From Ophiostoma sp. CBS 140.51 (lineage: Eukaryota > Ascomycota > Sordariomycetes > Ophiostomatales > Ophiostomataceae), in the NCBI GenBank assembly GCA_029298735.1, contig JANSLP010000187.1, positions 1 through 61,440 on the forward strand: a DNA stretch of 61,440 bases, read 5' to 3'. Within the stretch, counting starts at the first letter, position 1, and each line of letters opens with the position of its first letter. Below the pieces are notes generated by a model. That model did not search any database and was not told the origin of the DNA. It was given only the letters and a program-made list of their open reading frames with translations. The translations under genes and the position numbers were made by a program. This document shows, piece after piece, positions 1-10,028 of the stretch.

Positions 1-443
1 TTATTGGTGCATTCTTGTTTTTTGGTCCGTTTTTGGGCTTTTTTTTGGACCTGGCCACTCGGTGTCATCGCGACGATAGGAAAGTTGCTAACACTGTAGA
101 TAGCATAAAAATCCAATAGATGTGAGAATATAGCAGAAACCAGTTACAAAAGCAAAAACTAGCCATTTCCCGTTAACATTGCTTATCCCTAACCCTGGTA
201 TGTATTGTTTTTTTGATTAAACATCCTTCCCTCTCCCCTCTCGGAGATTTTGTCCGATGTTTACGCCTGTTGTTGTGGACTGAAAAAAATGAAGCAAAAT
301 TACACGCAATGAAAGCAACTCAAATCAAAGATGGCGACACATGTCCATAGATGACGCAAATAAAAACCTGATATACCCTTGATACCTGATACCCTCTCTT
401 AAATCGTACAAATTCACCACCTTTACTTTACTCTGTTGGTGAC
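1..443. other. 3' flank of the histone chaperone gene, no gene seen
   Basis: AT-rich sequence downstream of the minus-strand chaperone gene, probably its 3' UTR and terminator region. No coding frame stands out on either strand. A 10-nt CCCTAACCCT run at 187-196 is the only noticeable motif and is expected about once by chance in a window of this size. Confidence 0.5.
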
Positions 444-2680
444 TTATGCGGCCTCCGCGGTACGAGCCTTCTTGGCCTCGTCGTCCGAGCCGTCGGCGGG
501 CTCCTCGGCCTTGCGCTTACCATTCGTCGAAGAGTCGGCAGGAGCGGCAGCAGGAGCGTCTTTGGCCTTCTTGCGGACCAGGCCTGTGAGGTCCGTGGCG
601 GGCTTTGCGTCGGTGGAAGCACTGCTGCTGGCAGCACCGCCGCCGCCAAAGGCACTCAGCAGACCGCTCAGGCCGGCACCTGCAGGGCCGTTGACAGCCG
701 CGTTGAGATCAATGGGAGGTTTGCGCAAATCGACGAGCTGTAGTCACAGAAGAACAATAACCGAACAAAAGAGGTTAGCGTTGGTCAAATGTGGGGGAAG
801 AACGGTGAAGTTCGGAAAAAGAGACGACCAGGAGGTGAGATCGAGGGAACACAAAAGTTAAAAAAAAAACAATAAAAAGAAGAACATAAGGAAAAGGCTG
901 CAACGTGCTGTGTGGAGAAGACGCCATTGAATTCCCGAAAAAGAAAATCAGGGGAAGGCTTCAAAGAAAAGCAGGCTAAGGAAGTCAGGAGGGGGGGCGT
1001 GTGCAGAACCAAGGAACGAGCCAGTGACAAGAAACGAAAATAGAATCGATCCCAAGACCAGCCACGATCTAGAGTCAGGGGGAAGGAAAGTCTGGGGAGA
1101 AAAGGGACGAAAAGAAACAGGCAAGAGAACGCAAAGAAAAGCCGGCCCTACCCGTTGTTCCATGTCGGAAATGATGTCTTTGACCTCGGCAATCTGGCGA
1201 CGCGTCGAGTCGTTGTCCTCTGGCGAGTGCAGCGTGGCCAGCTCGACCTCCTTGGCCTGGAGCTTGAGCTTGGTGCTGGCAATGGCGGCCTCGAGCTCGC
1301 GGGCGGCCTCGTCGCGGAGTTCCTGGTCGACCTGCTGGGCCTGCTGCCCCTCGGCGGCGGCGCCGTTGCCGTTCTCCTCGCTGGCGGTGGTGACTGAAGC
1401 AAACTCGAGAGCCAGAGACAGCTTGAAGTGGGCCTCGGCGATAATCTCAGAGTCTTCCGACAGGTAGCGTTTCTTGTAGGCCAGAGACGCGCGGGAGTCT
1501 ACAATGGCATTGGGGTATCTGTTTTATGGAAAGAAAAAAAGGTGAGAAGGTGAGTTGCAAAAGAAGAGTAAGAGAGATAGCAGTGAGGAGGGTGAACTCC
1601 TCTCATAGCTTGTCGCTATATTTCCCTCAACAATGTCTTCTTTGGTTCACCCTCCTCCTTGTCGCCCGAAAGCAATTCTTTCCTCGCGGGAAAACAGTCT
1701 TACCTCTCATTCTCCAGCGAGATCTCAGCTAGGAGATCGTGTGTGTCGGCCAGACGCTCCAGAACATGACGCAGGGCACCAGGCACGCCCGTGGCAATGG
1801 GCGACGCAGCCTCATCGCCGTCCGCCTTGTCAGTCTCAGTCGCAGCCTCCTTGCCCTTGTCCTTAGTCTCCTCGACCTTGGCAGCTTCGGCCTCGGCGCC
1901 GGTGTCCGCGCTGTCCTTCTTCTCCTCGAGTTGTCTCTCAAACAGCACACGCGACAGGTCGAGCACCTCAAAGGCAACAGCCAGGTCGTCCTCTTCCTCT
2001 TCGTCACCCTCGCCCTCTTCACCGTCCACACCCTCGCCGTCCTCACCCTCCTCGTCGTCGTCGGACGCGTCCCACTCCTCGTCGCCGGCAAACTGGAACA
2101 GCGGCTTCTTGGCCTCGAGCGCAGCAGCCTCCTCTTTGGTCGCGCCAGACGATGCGCTGGTCAGGGGGTCGGCGGCGCCGCCTTCGATGGCCTTGGCGAT
2201 GATCCCGCTGCCGCCCGCGGCCGCCTTGGGTTCTTTCTTCTCTTTCTTCACCTTTGTGGCATCCTCGTTGGTCTCCGGCGCTTTACCACCGAGCACATCA
2301 CTCTTGCTCTGGCCGACCTTGAAGAGGGCGCGACCATAAAGAAACAAAATCTCGGCGTTCTCGGGGTCCATCTCGCCATTGATCTCGGCCTGCATCTCGG
2401 CGGCGCGCGCATAGACCTCAGCGGCCTCTTCGTAGTTCTTTTGCTGGCTGTAGAGCATGGCGGCCTTGGCGCAGAGGTCGGCCAGCGACACTTTGAGGGA
2501 GTAAGCGACCTGGTCGGCGGGGAGTTCAGACATGGCGGGCGTGACGGCGCCCGAACGAGGACCGCCGGGGGTGCTAACGCCGGAGCGAATGCCAGCCGGG
2601 ACGGCCGAAGCGACGACGACGGGGGGTGCAGGAGCAGCAGCAGCGGCCGGCGCATCGGCAGGGGGAGCGTTGTCGGCCAT
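444..2680 (-). CDS. NASP: NASP/Sim3/Hif1-family histone H3-H4 chaperone (SHNi-TPR), 545 aa, three exons
   Basis: Exons on the minus strand are 1704-2680, 1152-1518 and 444-737. The introns (GTAAGA...CAG, GTAGGG...CAG) join in frame to give 545 aa. Residues 57-100 form a first TPR, followed by a second TPR-like segment (110-123). A very acidic block (about 199-232, Glu/Asp/Gly) interrupts the next TPR, as is typical of NASP-type chaperones. The sequence across the first splice junction (ENERYPNAIVDSRASLAYKK) is the conserved SHNi-TPR core. A coiled-coil-like helix follows, then the LVDLRKPPID motif and a basic tail with KRK and KKAR nuclear signals. Proteins of this family bind histones H3-H4 in the nucleus and help deliver CENP-A/H3 to chromatin. 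The start was chosen as the first in-frame ATG before the Ala/Pro-rich N terminus. The second intron (414 nt) is long for this window. The family call is firm; which yeast name it should carry is not. Confidence 0.9.
1585..1657. repeat. Perfect 13-bp inverted repeat inside chaperone intron 1
   Basis: The left arm GAGGAGGGTGAAC (1585-1597) is exactly complementary to the right arm GTTCACCCTCCTC (1645-1657), with a 47-nt loop. It lies wholly within the 185-nt first intron (1519-1703) of the chaperone gene, so the pre-mRNA could fold into a stem-loop. Function unknown. Confidence 0.75.
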
Positions 2681-3259
2681 TGTTGAGTTGGATCGTAATC
2701 GAAGTCGTGAGTCGCGTACTTGTAGTCGTTGGGGCTAAATGTGTAACGGTCAGGGGCACAACGGTTCGTCTGTTGGTTGTTGGTCGATTGATTGAAACGG
2801 TCGCGATGGTTGGATAAGAAAACGTAGGTTGTAGAGATGACGCTGTCGCGAAGAGTGTGAAAGGTAAAACGTGAGGTGAAAGGTGAAAGATTGGAGAAGA
2901 TCAAAAGCTGCAAAGGGAGCTTCAATTGTGGGGAGACACCTTAGATCTGTCGACACAATGCGTTCTGGGAAGGCGCGATCGTGTGATTGCTGTGGACGAA
3001 ATTTGTAAAGGAGGAAATGGAAACCACAAGATTGATCCTTTCGTGATTGTTCAATTGTTGTTTTCGCACTTTCTTCTTTGCCTTTCGTGACGTTTACCTT
3101 CTTTTGTCTTCTCGATCGCTCCTTCTGTCTCTCCACTTGAGCTGCTCGTGACGCGCGATGCGAACTAGGAAAGAGGAGAAAGAGTGGCAGCTGTTGCCCC
3201 GCTTTTGCACAGCGGACGCGACTGATTGGTCAACAAGTTAGAGAGCTTTCTGGGCTGGT

Positions 3260-3292
3260 GTGACTGGCGTGACTGGCGTGACTGGCGTGACT
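3260..3292. repeat. 9-bp tandem repeat (GTGACTGGC)n
   Basis: Three perfect copies and a partial fourth, about 0.6 kb upstream of the chaperone start codon. Simple minisatellite-like repeat. Confidence 0.8.
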
Positions 3293-3390
3293 GAGGGACA
3301 GGTCAGGACAGGCCCAGACGTGTTTTTAGTGGTTCCCAGTGATTTTCACTGGTTTTCAGTCGTGGTCCTTTGTATGACGATTGTTAGGGC

Positions 3391-3418
3391 AGTTTTGGTC
3401 AGTTTTGGTCAGTTTTGG
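3391..3418. repeat. 10-bp tandem repeat (AGTTTTGGTC)n
   Basis: Two perfect copies and most of a third, in the same spacer as the 9-bp repeat and unrelated to it in sequence. Confidence 0.75.
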
Positions 3419-3879
3419 GGCACTTTCTGCTGTTTCCTGCTTTCTCTGGGCACTTTTAGTGGACCCCCTCTCGTCCTTCTCAGTGAGCAAAAGTGGAAAG
3501 AGTGGGTGTGGAGAGAAGCGTCTGGCCGAGGACCAAGGGAAGCCGAAGATGGGGCTCCTTTGGAAGGTGCCACCATTTTGGCACGAGGAGTCACAGGCAG
3601 GAACGACTGGTACGAGGTCACAACCTCTCACCAGAGGAGAAATCTGATGACAATTACAAGACGACGTAAATACTTGTAGATGGAAACTCGACATGATATT
3701 GGACTATGTGCCAGGTGAGGCAACGAGAATATAAACTAAAAATGACCAGAACAAATGAAAGGGAAACAAAAACAAATCGTCAAACGTGCTTTTCAGCAAC
3801 TTTTTACAAGAATGCCAGAAGAATCCAGTCTATACCAAAAAAAATCGCGAGAAAACGAGAGAAAGAGTACACGGCCAGT

Positions 3880-5523
3880 TTAATGGAACTGATCCTCAGT
3901 CACACCCTTGCCCATGGCGGCGGTCGAGCTGATGCCGCCCGTGACCATCTTCTGCAGCTCATCGACGTAGGTGGCACCCGACCACTTTTGGTGCTTGACG
4001 ACATCGACACCGCCGTCCATCTCGGGTTCTTGCACCAGCTCGCCGTACGCACGCATGCCATTCTTGGCGTAGGCGCGCGCAAACTGGTTGCTGATGAGGG
4101 CGGTGGTGTGCAGACCGGCCAGGGTAATAAACTGCCAGCAGTAGCCGAGCTGGGCCAGGCGTCTGATGTACGTCTCCTGCTCGGCACGGGGCATGGCCGT
4201 CTTCCAGTTGAAGCTAGGGCTCAGGTTGTAGGCGAGCTTCTGGTGGGGGTAGACAGCGTGGACGCCGTTGGCAAACTCGGTGGCCTGGTTGTAGTCGGGC
4301 AGCTTGGACTCCATCCAGATGGCGTCGCAGTAGGGGGCGTAGGCAATGGCACGGGCGACACCGCACTCGCAGCCACCCTTCAGCCGATAGAAGCCCTCGC
4401 GGGTGCGGGGCGCGTCCCAGTCAAAGTGGAGGGCGTCGGCAGCAGCGGCACCGAGAGCCTGACGGGCAGCGGCCTTGGCTTCGGTCAAGGACTTGCCCTT
4501 GGCGGCGGCCTTGTAGGCCGAGACGGCGGAAGCCTTGCCGGCCTTCTCGAGGGCCTCAACGACCAGCTCGTCGTAGCGCTTGAGGTTGGCATCGGCCAGC
4601 CACTTGTCCTCAATGGCCTGCAGGGCATCACCGTTCTTGCCGGCGGCCTCGGCCTGGGTCATGAGCTCGTTGAGGGCGGGCAGGTTGGGGTTGGTGGCGC
4701 CCAAGACGTAAGCGTGGTCGCGGGGATCAATGGTGGACGAGATGAGGGTGGCGGCCTCGGCGTCGGTGCGGGCAATGGCCACCAGATCCACACCCATGAT
4801 GTCGGCCTGGGCACGGATAGCAACCAGGCGGTTAATGTGCTCGCTGGTGGGCACCAGCACCTTGCCGGCCATGTGGCCGCACTTCTTGGTACCGGGAGCC
4901 TGGTCCTCAATGTGGATACCGGCGGCGCCCTTTTCGATAAACAGCTTGGTCAGCTTCATGACGGCGGTCAGACCACCGTGGCCCGTGTCGGCGTCGGCGA
5001 CAATGGGACGCAGATAATCGACATGAGGCGCCTTGCTGCGCTGGTCTTTCGAGAGAGACAAACGCTCGTGGCGCTGTTTCCGGTCGTGGAAGAGCTGAGC
5101 AGTGAACAGGTGGCCGACCTTGTTGGGGACGGTGGTGTAGGGGTAGTCGGCCAAATCGGGGCCCGGCTCGTCGGACGACGACGCCGTCGACGACGACTGC
5201 CAGCCCGACACATACACAGTATCCAGGTACTGGGCCATCTGGGTGACCATGGTGGGCTCAAGGCAGCCGTAGGTGTAGGAGGCGTCCTTTTCGTTGTAGC
5301 GCTTCTCGAGCAGCGCCCACAGCTTCTTGGCCTGGGCATTCGAGGGGTACTGGATGGGCAGGGTGCCGCGTTTGGAGACAATCTGCTCAGCGGTGAACGG
5401 CCGCTTGGTGTGTCTCCAGCGCGGCTCGTTCCACCACTGCTTGACTTGGCGGACCTCGTCAGCAAAGCGCTGGTCCTCGGCGGAGGCGTCGATGGCCGGC
5501 GGCAGCATGTTGTTGGAGGCCAT
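3880..5523 (-). CDS. ICL1: Isocitrate lyase (glyoxylate cycle), 547 aa
   Basis: Cleaves isocitrate to glyoxylate and succinate, the committed step of the glyoxylate cycle used for growth on acetate, fatty acids and other two-carbon sources; in fungi it is usually peroxisomal or cytosolic. The protein spans the whole family length. It starts with an N-terminal WWNEPRWRHTKRPF segment and includes the GHGGLTAVMKL region, the IHIEDQ metal-binding region, the catalytic KKCGHM motif and a C terminus ending TEDQFH, with no SKL-type targeting tail. The start codon is the ATG at 5523 directly after a CA-rich leader; the frame is open further upstream but that stretch is hydrophobic leader-like sequence. 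No intron is needed, although many fungal relatives have one or two near the 5' end. Upstream lies an unusually long 4.5 kb spacer with a TATA-like element. Very confident. Confidence 0.97.
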   Translation of the reverse strand: MASNNMLPPAIDASAEDQRFADEVRQVKQWWNEPRWRHTKRPFTAEQIVSKRGTLPIQYPSNAQAKKLWALLEKRYNEKDASYTYGCLEPTMVTQMAQYLDTVYVSGWQSSSTASSSDEPGPDLADYPYTTVPNKVGHLFTAQLFHDRKQRHERLSLSKDQRSKAPHVDYLRPIVADADTGHGGLTAVMKLTKLFIEKGAAGIHIEDQAPGTKKCGHMAGKVLVPTSEHINRLVAIRAQADIMGVDLVAIARTDAEAATLISSTIDPRDHAYVLGATNPNLPALNELMTQAEAAGKNGDALQAIEDKWLADANLKRYDELVVEALEKAGKASAVSAYKAAAKGKSLTEAKAAARQALGAAAADALHFDWDAPRTREGFYRLKGGCECGVARAIAYAPYCDAIWMESKLPDYNQATEFANGVHAVYPHQKLAYNLSPSFNWKTAMPRAEQETYIRRLAQLGYCWQFITLAGLHTTALISNQFARAYAKNGMRAYGELVQEPEMDGGVDVVKHQKWSGATYVDELQKMVTGGISSTAAMGKGVTEDQFH

Positions 5524-5733
5524 TGTGCGTGTGTGTGTGAGGAGGATGAGAAGAAGAAAGAAGGGATAGATAATATGATCACCAGTCGAGATGAATGGTG
5601 ATGAGATGAGGGTATGAGAAGGAAGAAAACAGGAGAAGGGGAAACTATGCAATTGATGTCAAAGAGAAGATCAAAGATCAAAAGGAGAACAGAAAGAAAA
5701 AGAAGAGAAACAAAAAGAAGACCAGGCCTGGAC

Positions 5734-5744
5734 TATATAAAATA
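5734..5744 (-). promoter_or_regulatory. TATA-like element upstream of isocitrate lyase
   Basis: The minus strand reads TATTTTATATA about 210 bp upstream of the isocitrate lyase ATG, followed by a CT-rich stretch and a CA-rich leader. This fits the core promoter of a strongly inducible fungal gene. The assignment rests on motif and position only. Confidence 0.45.
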
Positions 5745-6330
5745 GCTTCCGTTGATTGTCTCGTCCCTTTGCCCTTTTGTCTGAGCTATGAGTGTACTCT
5801 TTGCTGCTTTTATGTTCCGTCACATGTTCGGCTACGAGTGAGTTGAGAGCACGGAGTGCTGTTGAAGAGTCATAACGTAGGTGTGCAGTACACACGCAAA
5901 AAAGAGACATGAGGACTGAGGACCCCAAAGACACAAGACGCCTCCACGCCGAGCTAGCTCCAAAGAATGGACCAGTAGTCAGTTTGAAAAAGAAAACTAC
6001 ACGCCCCCCCCTAGCCGGCCCCGCGAAGTACATCCCCAAGTCGGTATTTCTCAGTCTGTTGGAGTTTGATTTGCGGCTGCCTTTTTCGTCCCTTCCCCTT
6101 ATTTTTCGTACCGTCTGCTCCGCGTTGTGTACTTGTCGTCGAGTGTACCTTTTGCCATTCGTTCCCTTTGCCTCCATGGGCCATTGGACTTCTAAACACA
6201 CTTGACGATGGCAAGTCACCTCGCTGTCTTGTGCTTCTTTGATTTGTGTCTGCTCAACTGAATGCCACCTCGGACAGAACCGTCTTCTTCTCTTCCTGTC
6301 CACTCTCTATCTCTGTCTCTACCCTGTCTG

Positions 6331-6402
6331 CTTGTCTGCTTGTCTGCTTGTCTGCTTGTCTGCTTGTCTGCTTGTCTGCTTGTCTGCTTGTCTCCTTGTC
6401 TC
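6331..6402. repeat. 8-bp tandem repeat (CTTGTCTG)n
   Basis: Seven perfect copies of CTTGTCTG followed by two CTTGTCTC variants, within a longer pyrimidine-rich stretch about 0.8 kb upstream of isocitrate lyase. Probably a slippage-derived minisatellite. Confidence 0.9.
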
Positions 6403-9155
6403 CCCGTAACTGCATACCTCATCCTCATTCCTGACAACTCAAAACGAGAGCCGCTTGACCGACCGGTTACTGGGTTGAAAAAGTGGAGATAAAGGGTAAG
6501 ACAGGCAAGAAGGACACCAAAGACACGAAAAGACAGAAAAGAGAAAAGACAGAAAAAGACAAGAGGTCATCCTCGTGGATGGGGCGTGGGCTTAGACAGT
6601 CAGTGGCAAACAAAGACTGAAAAGAAAAGAAAGACCCAGAACGCTCACTACCCACAGAGAGACAGAGAGGCCTTAGTCCTCCGCAGCGGACGCCCAGCCA
6701 ATCAACTTACATAGCCCGCGGCTCACTGGATGAAGCTGGCCAGGCCAGTGACCCAATGCGCTGTAGCCACAGCGAGTGAACCGCTGAGAGCATCCGCACA
6801 CGCCCCTGCTCCACTTTCCTCCACATTGCCGTAACGGACCCGAGCTCCAATCTTCGTCTTCCCTCTTGGTGCATATCGTTCTCAGGGAGACATCACCAAG
6901 CCTCTTAACTTGACTTGGACCTCTTCTCGGCTCAAAGGTAGTTTACGCCCTTGTTTTTGGGTCTCGGCCAATCACGGCAGCAACCCACCCGGCTTTTGCC
7001 CGTGGGCAGGGGCTTGTCTTCTTGTGTGAGCTATCATAATGTTCAGTTACTGTATCTTCACTTTTACAAGCATGGTCAAACGTCAAGTCTTTTCGTGGCT
7101 TCGTGCTCGTCTTTTCGTTTTTTCATTTTTTAGTTTTCATGATTTTGACATGGTGGTTGCTGTTCGCTCCTTCCTGGTCTCCTGGCCTCCTGGTCTCCCC
7201 GTCCCACACCTTCTTTCCCAAATCCACCATGCGGGGGAACGGCAAGAGGGTCTGGGCTGGAGGAGATTAAACTTCCTGCCACTCTACTTGTTGTTGGGCA
7301 AAAAGACAAAACGGGATGGCAATTGGGAGGCGGTGACTCAATCGAACAGATCGAGACAGTTTCTGCTCCTCTGGCCATTCATATTACGGATTCTGACCAA
7401 AAAGACGACAAAATTCAAGATTGGACGAGTCTGTCGACTTCCATTATGCCGATGTACTCTGTAGATGCATAATTTATTTACCTTATGGCGCTACGTAGTT
7501 AACCGATTCTCCAATTACTTGCCATTCAGAGACTGTCTCGCACTGCTATTCGTCGTTTCCGGCGATGAAAGTGGGGCACTCCTTGCCAAAAGCATGTGAA
7601 ATGCCGTCATTCGTCACTTTTTGTTAGTTGCCAGCTGCCAGACAATCGACAGTGGGCACTCCTCAGCGGCCTTCAGTACTGCTCACTCGCCGGCTCGCTA
7701 CAAGTACCTTTCGCCGCTGATCTAGAATCCCGAGCAAGAGGGCGAGAAATAAGAAAATGGACATTGCCCAAAACTCACTTCTGCACGAACAGCGAGCACG
7801 AAAGTAGAGTCAGCAGCTCAATTGTTGTTTTGGAGAGAGCAGCCAGCCTAGGAGTGGGTTTCACCTGGCATCTCTCGGTGTATTTTTGAATGTGCAGATT
7901 ATTATGGAGTCCTCTAGACTTTGTCCCTAGGAACATGAAGAATGGGGGAAGCGCAACTGGGGCAGACTGGGGCATTTTCTCTGACGCACGGCTGGCCACT
8001 TGGGCCAATTCTCGGCTCAGTGAACCTCGGTTGTCGAGTTCTCTACGCTTCTTTCGATGGACCTTTTCGCGGACACTGCTGGAACGCCGTGTTAGTGGCA
8101 GTGACTATACTCTTTTCGTGGCGTCGATTAAGCTAGTGGCACATCCTCCATATGCTATCCCTGGACCTCAACTGACAATGCCTGACACGCCTGACACTCT
8201 TGTCGTTGGCCGTTGGCTGGCACGATCATATTCCTGTTTGGACTGGGCTGCATTTTTGGAGAAGACGACACTCGAAAATAGGAGGGTACCACTCGGAGAA
8301 GGGGGTGTGTGAATTGAAAGAGAAGCGGACGAAGAAGTCTTGGGGGCGGACAGGGGTAGATGGACCACAAGGCGCATCATGCGAGCGTTCCTGCGGCTGC
8401 TTTCTGTTCTCGTACCTTGACATTTTTCTTTTGCATCTGACGCTATCGCGTCTGAGAAAAAAGAGGGCTGCCGAAAAAAGCGTGGCTATCAACGTTGGTC
8501 TCTGTGGTAGTCTCGACTTTTTGCCGTACCGGCTCCGTTCTTGGCCGGCCTGTTTACCCTTGACTCTTGTCACTTTGTTTGTCATTGTCACTTTGTCAAT
8601 TTATCTTGTCGTCCACCTGTCTGATCTTGTTTCTCCGAGACATTGTCTTGTCTACTGTTTGCCCTCGTGCCTCGATATACTGTGTTGATCCCCAGAAATA
8701 CATGTAACAAAAACGTGCATACAAGCTCGGTCGTCGCTCGGGCGAGTTTTCGTAAATTCGTATCACCGTTTCTACTCAGGACATCAAAATAATGTCTGCA
8801 CTGACGATGACTGAACACCATCACGTCGTAGGATTCGCAATTCGTTCTCCGTCCCGTGTCCCGTGTGATGCTTCCTGTTTACCGTGTGCCGTGGACGTCG
8901 TACCGTATTTCTTTTCCCATCTCCCGTTCTCCATATGCCATCTTCCGTTGTCTACTTCATCACCGTCACATGGCAAAGAATGGCAAAGGCGACAGCCACA
9001 AGGCTGCTCGCGTGTTTCTACCGTTCTCTACCGCCTTTTTCGTCGTGTGCCTCGAGCCATCTTTTCCCCGAGGAAGCCTGATAGAATGTCCCCGCCATTC
9101 AAGGTACGAGGCATGTAACTGTTGTCTGTTGTGGTGTCTCTGTTTTTGCTTCTGA

Positions 9156-9170
9156 CAGCCGCTTCGGCTG
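9156..9170. repeat. Short GC hairpin, CAGCCG-CTT-CGGCTG
   Basis: Perfect 6-bp arms around a 3-nt loop. Similar TTC/TTCG- or GCA-centred GC hairpins occur near 33755, 35834 and 36161. Confidence 0.6.
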
Positions 9171-10028
9171 TTGTTGGCTGTTGGGCTGTTGCGTCATGGC
9201 TGGTCAGGGGCACCAACCAGAAGCCAGTTGGAACCAATAGCTAACGCCTGTCAGCTTGTTCCGTCCTTACCCTACGGCGAGGGACGATCACTGTCAATCA
9301 CCAAACTGGTTTTCATCATTTTCCGTGTCTGTATTTTTCATACTGAACTCTCTTTCTGTCTGTAATGGTTTGTCCTGTATTTTTTGTGTATTCTGTAGCT
9401 GTAAAAACTGTAAAGAAAAAAACCTTGGTCTGTCTCCTGTTTATGCCTTTGTATATGCAATAGAAAATCCAAAGAAAACTAGCAAGAAATGCATATACAC
9501 ATAGAGGACACGACCCCAATGAGATGGAACGAACGAAATCAAACAAACAATCGCAAGCAAACGACAAACATCAAAAAACCAAATAGACATCCCTCCCGGT
9601 GCGCCGGACAAATATCCAAATGAGTCACCACCACTTATTTCTCCTTCCTCTCTCCTTTCCTTCATTCTCCGCCAGCTCGGTCCGGTCGGTCCCGCTTTTC
9701 GGCTGCCGTCCGCCGCCTCCCTTTTCCTATCTAATCCTACCGAGCTACACCGCATATGCTAACCGTGCGCACGTCTGCGCGTCTGCACGCCCAGACCACA
9801 CAGCTATTCCTGCTCTCGATTGTCGTCACCCCCTTTTTGCTTCCCCATGCTTCCTTTTGTTCCCCGTCTGTCCTGTCTGTTGTTTAGTCCAGACTTGTAG
9901 TCCAGACTTGTACAGCCCCATCTACCCCATGTTTTTTCTTCGTCTTCATCTTGTCTCCCACAATTCACGGTGCGCTGCACGCACGCCTCTAGATCGGGCG
10001 CAACACTGTCGTGCTGCGCGCCGCTTCG

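Larger units (their letters stand above)
2681..3879. other. Intergenic: chaperone promoter plus two short tandem repeats
   Basis: Spacer between the start of the chaperone gene and the stop of isocitrate lyase, both on the minus strand. It should hold the chaperone promoter. It contains a 9-bp tandem repeat (GTGACTGGC, about 3.7 copies, 3260-3292) and a 10-bp tandem repeat (AGTTTTGGTC, about 2.8 copies, 3391-3418). No gene is supported. Confidence 0.5.
5524..10028. other. 4.5 kb spacer between isocitrate lyase and trehalase; no gene supported
   Basis: Lies upstream of isocitrate lyase and downstream of trehalase. The open frames in it (up to about 210 codons) have leader-like, Ser/Leu/Phe- or Lys/Arg-rich composition, no codon bias and no recognisable domain. 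It contains an 8-bp tandem repeat (6331-6402), a GC-rich hairpin (9156-9170) and the isocitrate lyase core promoter. It may hold distant regulatory elements or a non-coding transcript. Confidence 0.5.

Noticed and set aside
187..196. CCCTAACCCT, resembling a telomerase RNA template
   Set aside because: A 10-mer in any rotation and strand is expected roughly once per window of this size; no supporting RNA features could be seen.
5671..6303. 210-codon minus frame upstream of isocitrate lyase
   Set aside because: No domain, mixed codon use, crosses the likely core promoter.
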